A stretch of DNA of 64,000 nucleotides from Neelides folsomi (GCA_034687125.1 JAQGBZ010000245.1:1-64000); one strand, 5' to 3'. Numbered from the stretch's first letter, positions 22,901-34,759 are shown. The notes: a model not told the origin generated them from the sequence alone. Program-made: numbers and translations.

Positions 22901-25745
22901 GGGATCAAAAGAACAACGGAGAAAGTCAAAGGAAGGGAAAGAGCTTTGGCCAATTCGTTGGCTTCACTTGTGAGAGCATTCGCATCTCTTAGTCGGGCTT
23001 TCAAAGAAGCTAATCGATCCGAGAGCGGGGCGGGAGTTGTTGGGTGGGGCGGGAGAGGGGCGGAGGGTGAAAGGACGTTTAAAAGTGATTTAAAATGACG
23101 TTGAAGATCTTGACGTTGGCGTTCGAGGGCGAGTTCTTTGTCGTGGGCGTGGCGGAGTTCGAGACGGGCGATTTGAGCATGGAAAGGATCAGAACGCCAA
23201 AGTTCTTCTTCGGCCTCGGCGTAACTCACAGCTTCGGCTCCTTCTGGAGCTTGCAATCGGAATAAATGATGATGACCCCAAAGAATTCGAGCTCCACCTT
23301 TGACTTTTACTGGTTCGCTCACCTGAAGTAAAACAAATAAATTAAATTAAAAAATTCACTGTCAAATTAATTATTTTTTAAATTAATTAAATTGATTACA
23401 TTTAAATTGATTAAATGGATTATTAATTAATTTAATGTTTACTTTTTCTCCATTAACGGCAGTAGTTCCAGCAAGTGGTGTTAAAAGAATTCCTTCATCG
23501 GTGATTGTGAGAGTCGCATGAGCATGAGCAATTCCCAATCCTGACAATTGAATGTCTTGACCCGTCCCCGCCCCGACTTTTGTTTCTTTCCCCAGTCGGT
23601 AGAGAAGGGTTTCTGACAGCGATGGATCTTTGTTCAAATTTACGAGACTCCAACCACCAGGGGCAGATCCCTCAACGGCGACTCCAACGCCAACCAAAGC
23701 AGCGGCTCCTTCGGCTTGAGTCTTCACACTCCGCGCAACTTTTTCTTCCCAAGTCTCGCAGGCTTGTCGGTATAAAGATTCGCTCTGAAAGAAAATAATA
23801 AATAAAATTTTATTTATTATTAATGTAGAAATGTTTATTTTGGCAATTAGTAAAATATTTAATTTCGCAATAATTTAAATAGTTAAGTATATTGTAATTA
23901 TTTTAATTATTTTGATTTGATTTTACCTGATCTAACTTTTCCCTGACTTGTTCTGAAGGATGTTGAACAGTATTGATTTTTAAAAGTTCACGAAGTTCCC
24001 TCACTTCTGCTTGCAATTCCCTAATTAATTTGGCATTTGGATCTTCATTAATTACTGGACGAGTTTCAATCTTCTTTGCTCTAAAAGATTAATTAAAATG
24101 TTAAACATCGATCTTAAATATTGATGTAATTAATTAAATATCGACTATGCATAAAATCTTTCCTAGTATAAATTTTAGATACTGAATTCAAATCTTAAGA
24201 TAAGCGAATTTTAATTTAATGTTGAATTATAAATCAAGTTAAATTTCAGTGTTAAGAATTAACGAATTTAGAGATTAAATGAATTTTAATGTTAAGAATT
24301 GAATTTAGATTTTCATGTAAAGATATGAATTTTTAATTAAATACCTTTCAGCATATCTTAAAGTTGAAAGCGTTTCATCGATGTCTCCATCTCTTCCCGA
24401 AATACATCCAATCATCCATGTCTTTGAGTTTCCTCCTAAACAGTCTTTGAGTAGCCACGTGAGAGCTGAATCTCTATAGGGAACGAAATCTCCTTTCTCG
24501 GCCAATTTGGAAATGACAAGACCAAGAGTTGTCAAACTTCGGTTGATGTTTCCGCCTTCACGAAGTCGCTCACCAACAGCACCAGATTTAACTGCTCGTT
24601 CACTTCCGGCCAAATCGACCAAATTGACTCGACTGACCTGAAAATTAAAATTAAATATTTACTTAATATTAAAATATTTAAATTAATTAAAATTTATTTT
24701 GTTCTGAATATCATTAAATGAATATTAATGACTAAAAACAAACTCTAGTTTGAAATCATTTTTAGTTTAAGTTTCTAAATTGGTTTAAAGTTAAATTAAA
24801 TTAAAATTAATTTACAATGAACTTCAATTAATTAAATTAAAATGCTTACTTTTTTCCCTTTGACATGTGAGTCTTGTAGGATTTGCGTAACAACGAGCGT
24901 AAAGACGGCATGTGATCTCGATGATTCTGAGTTCATGTTTGTCGATGCGATGGTTCTTGCTTTGTTCCCTTGTCCAATAAGTCTGTGAAGTTCCTCGGCC
25001 GAAGAGACGGCGAGGAGCGAAAGTCCTTCCACATATGGTCCCCATGCTGAGTGCTCGCGAACTCTCAAACCCCCGCCTTTGGGGGAAAGAAGGTCACGAA
25101 CCTTCTCATTGTAAATTTCAAAATAGGAAAGTTCAACCGTTGCTTCTTCTCCTGCGCCGCCCCACACGGCTCGAGCTAATCGCGGAATGACTCCCCTGGA
25201 AAAAATAATTAAATTTTAACAATAACTTGAATTTAAATTTAAATATTACGAAATTTAAATATTATAGAATCACCAATTATCTAAAGAATTGTAATTAAAC
25301 TATATTTTATTGTAATTATCATTCAATTAAATGTAATCTAGTTTAAAATAAATATTTAATTTCGACAAATTAAATATTTATTCGAGATCCCAATAAATTA
25401 AATATTTCTTTCTAAAATTAGGACGAGATAAATATTTATTCTTAATCGAGATTTAAATATTAATATAATTTACCAAGAGTCTTCTGCGTGACCTCCGGTC
25501 ATTGTCCATGACTTCCCGCTCCCCGTCTGACCGTAGGCGAAGAGACATCCGTTGTATCCCTCGAGAGAGTTGGCGACGAGATCTTTTCCGACGTGGTCAA
25601 AGACCGTCTCCTGGTTGGTGTCTTGATCTAAAACTGTGTCGAACTCGAATGTCCTCTTTTTAGTGATGACCCGGCGAGAGTCTAAGGTCAATTGGGTCTC
25701 CGGGCGGTGGCGGACGCGGATTAATACCCGCAGACTCTCATTCAT
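19918..25745 (-). CDS. Kinesin-3 family motor (KIF28/KLP-6-like)
   Basis: Twelve exons (25474-25745, 24850-25195, 24345-24637, 23927-24080, 23443-23784, 22681-23322, 22039-22479, 21708-21871, 21186-21529, 20743-21070, 20410-20579, 19918-20177) join in frame to 1251 residues. The motor has the P-loop GQTGSGKS (72-79), switch I NSESSRSH (179-186) and switch II VDLAGSE (213-219), then the kinesin-3 neck ([20 protein letters not shown]). An FHA domain follows (about 395-480: [30 protein letters not shown]), a coiled coil, and the DUF3694-type stalk region ending with [10 protein letters not shown]-like and [11 protein letters not shown] motifs. No PH domain is present, which argues for a KIF28/KLP-6- or KIF13-like member rather than KIF1A/UNC-104. 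Role: plus-end microtubule transport of membrane cargo. Subfamily is inference. Confidence 0.9.
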
Positions 25746-25749
25746 TTTA

Positions 25750-26970
25750 CATTACCCGCAAACCGCCAATAATCTTTATACAAACATTCTCACAAATGTC
25801 TCATATTTCCCTCATGAATTTCCAATTCACCTTTAAGATTTAATTCCAAATCCAATTTAAATACAACTCAACTTTAAAAGTAAACTTTACCAATATATTT
25901 AAATATTTAACATTTATTGAATATTTATTTCAATATAATATGAATTTGTATACTTTTAAATATTAATTTCGACCTAAACCACACCTTTAATTTATAACTC
26001 AGTATTTATTAATTTCCTGAACTTAAAAGGATCTATGATATGATTTAAAAATTCACCGACACTTTCACTTTACATAGAATATTTGTTAGTCACAATTCTT
26101 ATTATAAATGAATGTGTACGTTGTGTGTCATCTGGATATTGATATTAGCGTAATAGCAATGAGTGTAAAAAATGACGTGAATCCACATTATAGCATTTTG
26201 TATTCCTCCTCATGTCCTCCTATTGTAAAGAAGGTTGTGGAAATGTTGTGAAATGGAAACGGCCTTCAATTTTTCATTAAACAACCTTTTATCACTTCTA
26301 AAACCTCACGATGGTAATTAACGACTCAACTCTATGGATTACAGTTACAATATACAATATACTAATATAAATATTGATGTTCCATCCTATACAAATATTA
26401 ATATGAATTTATGATACTTCCTGCATACTTTGTATTTACCTTTATGTTCATAATGTTAGTACGCGTACATACCTATGCATAAAGTATTATGAATATAGTA
26501 ACTCTAGTAATGGAATAACATGAAATACATAGTGGTTATTTAATTATGTAATGAACTCTCTACATTATAAGAGGTATGCAAATTAAGTTAATAGTTTATT
26601 GGAATATTAACAATGATTTTAGTTTTATATAAAAATTTTTTTTTTTTGGAATTGTGATTTCATTACTAATATTATATATGTTGCAAGTTATTTAACGATA
26701 TTTAACAAGTTATTTAATTACTTAACATAAAGTTAAGATGCCAAAAATAAGATTTTATATTATTATATGTATAACATGGTTTTCAATTGAAAACAATGAT
26801 TTTTTTTCCAGAACCGTGTAATTTTTAGTGTTAATTTTCCTATTCCATGATGAATTTTTCACCACGCACCCTATTTCCAGAGTCTACTTCACATTTTAAT
26901 TAAGTCTTCGGGTAACATTTTAGCTTTAATTGTATGTATTAGGAGAAGTACTATTTTAAGAGACGATACG
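25750..26970. other. Upstream region of the kinesin gene
   Basis: About 1.2 kb of AT-rich DNA with no supported exon or repeat. It presumably holds the 5' UTR and promoter of the kinesin gene, but no specific motif was recognised. Confidence 0.4.
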
Positions 26971-26989
26971 CGATCTACCTACATTGAGA

Positions 26990-27245
26990 GGTGAATTTTC
27001 AAAATTGGAACCATGGTATTTATGTTCATGGTTAAAACTTCAGACCCGTGGTTCACGTGTCCATGGTATGCATGTTTTTGAAACTCATGGTTTTGTCCAT
27101 GGTTTGCGTTGTTCTGAAACCGATGGTTTGCATTTCCATGGTTCACTTGTACATGGTTCGTATGGTTCTGTAACCTATGGTTCACTTGTCCATGGTTCGA
27201 ATGGTTCTGAAATCCATGGTTCACATGTCTATGGTTCTGATGATT
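26990..27245. repeat. CCATGGTTC-type degenerate tandem repeat
   Basis: Words of the form CCATGGTTC, ATGGTTCTGAAA and CACTTGTCCATGG recur every 9-27 bp. On the minus strand this reads as an open His/Asn-rich frame (repeats of the form NHGFQNHSNHGQV), and on the plus strand as a Gly/His/Ser-rich one. Both frames being open reflects the low-complexity repeat rather than a proven gene. Confidence 0.8.
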
Positions 27246-27470
27246 GAAGAGTCACCCCTTCAAATTCAGTAATTGAAATGTTTTCTGTTCTTTTTGACAA
27301 TGTTGTTAATATGCTGCTTACTTTTTAATTTATATGGAAAACTTGTACTTTTAGTTAATCGATTAGATATCTATACAATTATACAATATGGTATGGCTGA
27401 TATATTAAAAATATGTACAAATTTGAAATAGAGAATCAATTACATTTTTATTGTAATGCAAATAAGTTAT

Positions 27471-27931
27471 TTACAAACAACCGCAATTTCCAAAGGTTTC
27501 TGTGGGTTTTACACAAACTCTTTTTTGACCAGGCTTACAAAAGCACGAGGAACAGCTTGTAATCTTGCACTAAAGAAACAAACCTTGTTAATTATAATTT
27601 CGCTTTAATAATTAAATATATAACAAGTAATTATCATTTAAAAATAAAAAAGTAGTTTTGATATACATTGTGGGCCATAAGTATTTTTATTTTTTATACG
27701 ATTGTATATTTAAAAAATAAAAATACTTATGACCCACCCAGTACATAGTATATAGCATTATTCTGGAATATAAAATTTACTCACATCACTGTGTGGATCA
27801 GCACCGTCGTTGATGATACATGGGCAAAGTGTTTCTGAACATTTTGTTCCACCTCCGGTATTACCAAAAGCTGATTCGGCTAAAACAATTAGCAAAATCG
27901 AAGAGAGTAAAATCACCCTAAGAATATCCAT
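27471..27931 (-). CDS. Small secreted cysteine-rich peptide
   Basis: Two exons (27785-27931 and 27471-27569) splice in phase 0 to an 81-residue protein. Residues 1-23 are a clear signal peptide. The mature part has ten cysteines, starting CSETLCPC before the intron and continuing with CKITSCSSCFC and a final NCGC after it, implying up to five disulfides. The family is not recognised; arthropod protease inhibitors, antimicrobial peptides and venom-like peptides all look like this. The intron (27570-27784) contains a long hairpin described separately. Confidence 0.72.
27671..27736. mobile_element. Palindromic mini-MITE in an intron
   Basis: Arms CATAAGTATTTTTATTTTTT (from 27677) and its complement (to about 27731) flank a short loop, and the outer bases TGGG and CCCA also pair. 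TGGGYCATAAGTATTTTTA is a typical Tc1/mariner terminus, so this is probably a solo-end or two-end remnant. It lies wholly in the intron of the cysteine-rich peptide gene. Confidence 0.65.
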
Positions 27932-27939
27932 AAAATGAA

Positions 27940-29170
27940 TAAAACAACAATAAAATCAATGATAATTTTATTGGGGATTTTAAAAGAAATTTAAATTTAA
28001 AATAATATTTTTTGAATCATTTAAAAAAGTACGAAAATAAAAAATTACCTGGTGAATAACATTTTGGCAATATTTTATTTTTTATTCAATAGCAATAATT
28101 GATAAAATTTTCTTATATAGAGATTTTTTATATCATTTTGTTGAATAATTTGAAATTGTATGTTTATTTTAGAAAAATGTCAATATATGATTCAACTTAT
28201 TAAATTAATTAGTTGATACAAGTGTATAAAATATAATTAATTTTATAATTAATGTTTTACGCAGTTGATTAAAATGATTTAGTCAATATTTCATCCATTG
28301 AATATAAAGACATTAAATTAAGATAAAAATAAAATAATAATGTATTTATTTCCCTTGTTTGTATGGTTGCTTTGAAACAACATGATTTACAAAACAGATA
28401 AATCTAAAGTTATTTTATTTTTAACAAACAGCTTCATGTAAAAGACTTGTAGTTAAGAATTTAAATGCATTACATTTGATAAATTTTTCTTATTTAAACA
28501 AAATATATAAATACAATATCAATAATAGTTATACATAGTTATAAAGCTATAAAATATATAACACACACTATGTACAGAATCTTTATTACTACTACTACAG
28601 ATTTAATGATTAAAGAATAATACAATACTTTATAAACTCATTAGGGCGAAAGTCTACAATGGACTTGTATAAAGAATTTATAGGAAAGAATGTAATATTT
28701 GAATATTGAGATTTAAGGATTCGTTCTCGTCCTCCCGTTGGTTTCGCTCGGTTTTTCTTCATTATTTTCTTCGCTTTATTAATTCTTTTCACTACTTTAT
28801 TAACTTTTTAAATAAAGTGACTAATTAAATTATTTATTTGTACTAGTTATGCATTGAAGTTTGATAAATTTCTTACGTTAAAACTAACTTTACACTTAAC
28901 CAATTTCAATAATTTCCAAGTAAAATAAAACCATCATTATCCAGTCCATAGATTTCGCTTACTAGTGCATTCCAATAAAAAAGTATTAACAAATTAATCA
29001 TTTAATTAATTGATATTCTTCAAATATTATGTCATAAATATTTATTTATTTATTTTATAGATGGAAAGTCAAGAAGATATGATTTCAACAACTTCACCTA
29101 ATAATTTTCACATTATTGGAAATATTGAAGATCACCGCCGATTTTGTTGGCAATGAAGTGGTATTTTATG
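27940..29170. other. AT-rich region with weak coding hints
   Basis: A Lys/Arg-rich open frame at 28610-28792 (-) and an acceptor-preceded open stretch at 29061-29156 (+, MESQEDMISTTSPNN start) were seen. Neither connects to other exons, so no gene is called. Confidence 0.35.
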
Positions 29171-29174
29171 AAAA

Positions 29175-29258
29175 TAATAATAATTTTTTATATGTGGTAT
29201 TGTTCTTATTGCAGTATAATAATAATTTTTTATATGTGGTATTGTTCTTATTGCAGTA
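29175..29258. repeat. Perfect 42-bp tandem duplication
   Basis: Units 29175-29216 and 29217-29258 are the same TAATAATAATTTTTTATATG-type sequence running through GTTCTTATTGCAG. The identity suggests a recent duplication. Confidence 0.85.
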
Positions 29259-29306
29259 TTGTTGTATGATTGTATAATATGAATACAAGTTGTATACATA
29301 TACCGT

Positions 29307-30012
29307 ATTTATTCGATTAAGAGCCCTTCTCGAATAGTAGCCCCCCTCGAATGGTAGCTTCATTAGAATAACAGTCTACATGGTTCGTACGATTCATTTG
29401 TAAACGCTCATATATAATAACTTCATAATTATGTATATTTATATCGCCAAAATGACTTTCCTTTTGTGTTTAACAGGCATTATTTAATAATATAAAATCT
29501 TGTTCTGATCTACATTAAAATTGTAAATTTCCCTGGTATATTAAACCAGAAATTCAGAGAATGGTTTAAGCATTTTTAAATTCAAAACTTTGTTATTGAA
29601 AAATTCTAATTGTAATTGAGGATTTAGACATTACTTTATTAATAGGAATAATTAGTAAGCTTAAAGATCAAATGGAAAAGAAATGAAATGTAAAAAGTTA
29701 AAGAGTTCCGATCTTCCGAAATGAATCTATTTTACTTGAAGAAGTGGGCCTTTTCTCAATCCACCCAAGAAAAGGCCCAAAACATTGAAAACAAGAGATA
29801 CACCTAACATAAAGATAAAATGAAGTGTTCACAAACGAATCGAACGTGATGTAAATATTGGTTTGATACGCTGAGCAATACAGCTCTTGGTGTTAAATGG
29901 GCTTCAAGTATTCACTAAAAATCTTAAGTAGGAATAGTAGCCTCTTTCGAATAGTAGCCTCATCTCAAAAGTCCAAATTTAAATAGTAGCCTGGGCTCTT
30001 ATTCGAATAAAT
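29307..30012. mobile_element. TIR element with repeated AATAGTAGCC words
   Basis: The ends pair: TTTATTCGATTAAGAGCCC at 29308-29326 against the complement of GGGCTCTTATTCGAATAAA at 29993-30011. Just inside both ends the word CGAATAGTAGCC or a variant is repeated (29330-29356; 29936-29990). The interior (about 0.65 kb) has no transposase, so it is a non-autonomous DNA transposon. A target-site duplication could not be settled. Confidence 0.7.
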
Positions 30013-30110
30013 TAGAGATGGCAAAATTAAAAATTTTATTCCCAATTTTTCAATATTTTTAAATTAAGTTCTTTCATTCATACAAAAATTTATAAAAATA
30101 TTAATTGTAC

Positions 30111-30192
30111 CACAATTAGTAACTCCATCAATAATACTCGACGAAGAAAAACACACCAAATTGACTAAAACGGCAATAAAAATTAATTTCAT
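30111..30192 (-). CDS. Signal-peptide first exon of an unidentified secreted protein (partial)
   Basis: ATG at 30192 opens MKLIFIAVLVNLVCFSSSS, a typical signal peptide, and the exon ends at a GTACAA donor (30110-30109). A TATATAA box lies on the same strand at 30221-30227, about 30 bases upstream of the ATG, which would imply a very short leader. The downstream exons were not found; the AATAGTAGCC element starts about 100 bp downstream and may have separated them. Confidence 0.4.
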
Positions 30193-30838
30193 ATTTAAAC
30201 TTTAAAAATGCTCTCTTTTATTATATAAAAGAACAGAATGAGAGAGAATGGAGATTCATTTATAACCTTTTTATTTTATTGCACAAACTTAATTTTTTTA
30301 CATTATAATGTTGTTGAAAATGTTGAAATGGCATTATAAATTTAATTAACGATTCAATTTCATTTCAATAAAATTAAAGTTTGTTGAGCTTCAATATGCA
30401 TTAATGATAATGATATTAAATTAAAATCTAAAAACCCAAATAGCCATTTATGATTATAAAATTAAATGCCAAGTTAAATCCTAGTGATCTATTTAGGATT
30501 TCCACATTTCTAAATTATATATAAGAAGGACTTAACACGTATCGTGTCAAGCCATTTATATATAGTCAGTTTACAAGGCTTCGTGTAGTTGGATAATCAT
30601 TGTAGGTTAAGGCATATAGGCATAATTTCTTAACCTAACCTATACTGAATAAATATATAGCTTAAAATATGTATCAAATTATTATTGGAAATATCTACAT
30701 AATTAATATATGGTGACCTAATGTATAAAAATATAACAATTATAATTTCTAAAACAGGAATATTAAATAACAATTAAAAATTTTCATTCCCTTGCTAGAG
30801 GTAATTCAGAATTTTGCCAAGTTCCGATGAAAAACAAG

Positions 30839-31394
30839 TCACAAATTCCATAATGCGAAACCCTGAAAAATAATTACAAATTTTTTAACTATTTCCTATA
30901 TTTTTTAATTTCAAAATATTTCATAATGCAAAATGATTATTCAGATTTTCTAAAAATATTAAAGAAATTTTTAAATTTTAATGCATAAATTGTTAAACAT
31001 GTTTTGACTTTCTTACATCCATGACGTAATAACAGTTTTCTGTCTGTGGGTCGTACACAAGTTCCAGTTGTTCGTATTTACAATAGCAAACCAGGTTTTT
31101 GTAAACGTCCTTCTCGTCGAACACACTGGCTGGCCCACATTTCCTCAACGGCCTGAGCTTCTCACTCCCCTCTTTCCAATCGTATTTCTTGTCAACGGTT
31201 TCCCGGTTGATCCGAATCCTCACGTCAACGTCGTTCACATTTTCTCTGATGTAGACGCGGAAGTTTCTCGGCTTGTGCCTTGTTATCGTATCAACGTCCA
31301 TAATTGTAAATACCGGATCCGAACTGTAAATGTTTTTGGAATCCTCGGCTTTACTACCGATAAAAAATAATGAAAATATAATTAATAGTTTCAT
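30839..31394 (-). CDS. Secreted protein of unknown function
   Basis: Exons 31017-31394 and 30839-30862 splice in phase 0 to 133 residues. The first 16 residues are a signal peptide (MKLLIIFSLFFIGSKA). The mature protein is rich in charged residues and has four cysteines in its C-terminal half (RKCGPAS, LVCYCKYE, ENCYYVMD). The last exon adds only seven residues. GC content is clearly higher than the flanks, as for other coding exons here. No family recognised. Confidence 0.65.
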
Positions 31395-31439
31395 GACAAG
31401 ATTTGAATTTTTAGTAAACGTTTAAAAAAACAAAATATT

Positions 31440-32320
31440 TATTGGAAAATATTTAATCTCTGTCAATGGGTATTGCCACAAGACGATCCGACTTATGCGA
31501 CTCTATCAATTAGAATGAGAAATTTGAGAAAAAAATGAAGCATGTTGAAAAACAGGTTATTTGATAACAAAATCCAAACACATAACACATTTCCGCTTTC
31601 TCTTTCAATATTATAGGAATCACTTTGTAATCTATGACAGTAAAGAATACTTGGGATTTCTCTAGCTTCCTATTTAATAACCATTACGTATTTATTGATG
31701 TGATGAGTGAAAGTGAAAGTCAATGTGAATTATATAAATCGTAAAAGATTACTTCCACATAGAAATCTGAATTCAACATTTAAAGTGAGAGTATTTGTTG
31801 AATACTGAAAAATTGAAAACAATTCGTTTACAGCAAGTCTTCTTAAATGCTTAATGACTTATTGTTGGAAGTCTTGGAGAAAGTTATTGGGGTTTATTGG
31901 AAAATTAAAGCGTAAACTTAAGCTAATTAATAAATCTTTAATTTCACCATTTTATCTAAACTTATAAGACTTATAACAAATAATACTTTAATCACAGGTG
32001 TAAATTTTAAAAGTTTTTTTATTGCATCGTATTGTAAGATTAGGATTGATTCGTTTATCATTGTATCAATAACTTTTATCAGTAAATAAAAATTATGAAC
32101 AACTAAGCCAATGCCTATTTTTCTTTGGTCACATTTTCACATTATGAAAAATAAATTGCAAGCTCAACATTTGGCAACAATTTGTAAATTTGAAAATTTT
32201 TATATATTTTCATTATCAATTTACATGGGTATTTGACACGCACGGCGTCCAAAATTATTAATTTGCAAACCTAACAGATATGATTAAGCTTAAAGTTCAA
32301 TATACAAGTTTATCTTTATA
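31440..32320. other. Intergenic region
   Basis: AT-rich, no supported gene or repeat. Confidence 0.45.
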
Positions 32321-32326
32321 ATTACT

Positions 32327-32622
32327 TTACAATATTCCTATATCTTGGGTGGGCGCTAGGAGGCTAAATTGCAGGCGGCGGGGTGCTAACTTGTAGCTGC
32401 CGTAATCTGGCACCAGAAGGCGATGTCTTCCAGCGACGGGGCGAAAATTAATTTTAGATATGTTAAACTTATCCCAAAGTACTTTCCTGATAGTTGGCTT
32501 TGATAAGGTGACGATCAGTTCACACACATCATAAATTGCATCTTCTTGATCTTTTTCCCAACTTCTTGAGTTCAGTTTCTCAAACGAATTCTTTTTCCAG
32601 ATTGCACCAGTAAATTTGGAGG
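32327..32622 (-). CDS. Terminal exon of an unidentified gene (partial)
   Basis: After an acceptor (TTTTCAAG) at 32623, an open stretch runs to a TAA at 32327 and encodes about 97 residues. It starts SKFTGAIWKKNSFEKLNSRS and continues with an acidic, Cys-containing segment and a basic Pro/Leu-rich end. Composition is less AT-rich than the flanks. No upstream exon or family could be identified, so this may be a fragment. Confidence 0.3.
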
Positions 32623-32699
32623 CTTGAAAATAAATTTCAGAATTAAATATATTATTAGGACTAAAATATCAACTTCCTAATTTGAAGGGAAAAATGGGT

Positions 32700-33330
32700 C
32701 ATTTAATAATAAAATCGTTAAATATTATTAAAAAGAGAAAATCTTGGCAATAAGTCTAAACCTTTCAATGTTCAAAATGTTCTGAAATGTCTAGATTGTT
32801 AAATGCTTAAGTGTATATTTTAAAACATATTAATTAGTTCCTACATTGTCAGTTGAAACGACATCAAAAAATATGCAAACGCTTATGGATAATATCCAAA
32901 TATTCATTTCCAATGAAATATATAGTTTAAGTATAATTTTCTAATTATTTAAAACTAAATACAATGTACTATGTGTTCTAATACTTTAAAGTTTTAAAAT
33001 TTATTTAAAATCTTAAATGATAAACAGGAAAATGGCCCATATTAAAATACGATATATCTGGAAATATCAATATTTAGTTAAAATTATGTTATGTTAACAA
33101 ACTTATAAACCCCATTGTACAAGTTATACTTTTTACTTTGGAATACTTACATAACGAATTATCTTTCCTATCATAAACTTGTTTAAACAAATATAATTCG
33201 TGAGAGGAGGCTTTTTGAATTTCAAAGTTTGTTAGGTCAATCAAATAAAATAAATCAGCCGAATGTCAAACATGTCAAATTCTAAGATTTCAATTCCAAA
33301 TCCAACAGTTCAAGTGAAGATTTTCAAAGT
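32700..33330. other. Intergenic region
   Basis: AT-rich, nothing supported on either strand. Confidence 0.45.
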
Positions 33331-33332
33331 CC

Positions 33333-34741
33333 TCATGTCCATTGTCCCTGGTGGAAAACCAACTTGGTCATGTCGATGATCGGCCCAATCGGCTCGGCAG
33401 TTTCCGACTCTTTTTTCTCAATCACTTCCCGACCTGACCGAGGTTCTTCAAAGGCCCCGCGTCGTCTCCGATTGAAAATGGACACCATCTGCTTCCGACC
33501 TTCATAATCCCAATCGTTGTACGGCATTCCTTCCACAACACTATACAGTTAAATATTTAATCACAATTAAAATAGCAATTTAAATTTTAATCACAATTAA
33601 AATATCAATTAAAAATTTAATAAGCAAATGATTAATTTATTAATTAATTTTTACCCAACAAAAGAAGCTTCTTTCAACATTCGCTGCTCCTTTATCTGCA
33701 ACACCCGTCTCGTCTGAAATTCCTCCCTTCCCAACGGCCCGCTCATTCGGCTTTTAATTCTGAACCAATCGCCCTCCTGGTCGGATCCTCCCGTTTGAAC
33801 TTCAAATTGTTGTCCTGTCGTTTGAGCAACGTCGCGCTCCACCGCCGGTGTTTCCCAGCCTTGAAGCTTCCTCCCCCATCGCTGTCCTCATCGTTGTCGA
33901 ATCGGATCTTCTTGGTGTTCACCGGCATGGGAATTTGGGTAAAGTTGATCGGCGGCTGATTCAAAATTTTCGGTTCAGGCCGCGTGAAGGGGTCAGCGGT
34001 GAAGAACGGCATCTGTTGCTTGCCTTCGAACAAAGACCCGGGAGACCCGCGGAGATTCAATTTGATCACCGGCGGTTCCCTCGGCAAACGGTCCATCCGT
34101 TCTTCCAATATTTGGTCTTCGCGGAGTTTCCTGGTGGACGTGGGGATCAAACGTCGCGAGCCGGGCGAGGAAGTTTGGTCAAGAGGAAGAAATTACGCGT
34201 GTTGCACGCCGTCCCTGATATGTTGCGTGGGAAGATCGGCAGCGGCTCCTCGTCGTTTTCTGACTCTTTCCTTGCGACAGTGGAATATTTGGACAATGAG
34301 GAAGAAACGCTCACTCCGCTGCTTCGTCTTTCAGTTCCTTCAATTTTCTGAAAATTGTCAAAATAAACAATATCGTGGAAATCATCAAAAGCACCAAAAT
34401 TGTCAAAAAATCATCAAAATGTCGAAATCACTGAAAATATAATAATCGAAATCATAAAAATTGTCAAAATCATTGAAATCGCTGAAATTGTCAAAATCAT
34501 TGAAATCATCAAAACCATTGAAATTATCGAAATCGGCAAAATCATCGAAATCTTCAAATTGTTAAAATCAAACTTTGAAGAGCTACAATTAAATTAAAGG
34601 TAAGACTAATAGTTACGATTTGAAATTAGCTGTAAGACTAATTGCAAATTGTCAATTTAAATTGAGTTAAGATTAATTGTCATAATTAATTAGTGTGGTT
34701 GTAATAAACGTAATGTTCGAATTTACCTTTCGACTTTTCAT
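33333..34741 (-). CDS. Unidentified basic, low-complexity protein gene with apparent frame breaks
   Basis: A start at 34741 gives MKSRK and a GTAAAT donor after 34727. An exon after TTTTCAG (34350 downward) reads KIEGTERRSSGVSVSSSLS and continues through Pro/Arg-rich segments to a donor near 33655. The last exon is about 33333-33540 (GMPYNDWDYEGRKQMV to a TGA). Within the long middle exon the coding-like signal switches frame twice, near 34160-34200 and again between 33743 and 33842. The region is far more GC-rich than its surroundings, so it is or was coding. No domain recognised. Either a recent pseudogene or assembly indels. Confidence 0.45.
34360..34590. repeat. CATCAAAATCATTGAAATC-type tandem repeat in an intron
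   Basis: Degenerate 9-18 bp units (AAATCATTGAAATCATC, AAAATTGTCAAAATCAT) run for about 230 bp inside the first intron of the unidentified gene at 33333-34741. The open plus-strand frame here (Ile/Glu/Lys-rich) is a by-product of the repeat. Confidence 0.75.
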
Positions 34742-34759
34742 AGTTTGAGCCTCGCTGGA

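Noticed and set aside
27150-27215. GGTTCGAAT as a tRNA B-box
   Set aside because: It is one unit of the CATGG repeat; no matching A-box or cloverleaf.
26984-27247. Plus-strand 87-codon frame as a gene
   Set aside because: It is the reverse of an equally open minus-strand frame produced by a 9-27 bp repeat.
28700-30300. CRISPR array from short repeats near 29.2 kb
   Set aside because: Only two adjacent identical units with no spacers; nuclear arthropod DNA.
33848-34442. Two long plus-strand frames opposite the unidentified gene
   Set aside because: Shadows of a GC-rich minus-strand coding region; no splice or start support.
34400-34597. Ile/Glu/Lys-rich plus-strand frame
   Set aside because: Simple-sequence repeat inside an intron of a minus-strand gene.
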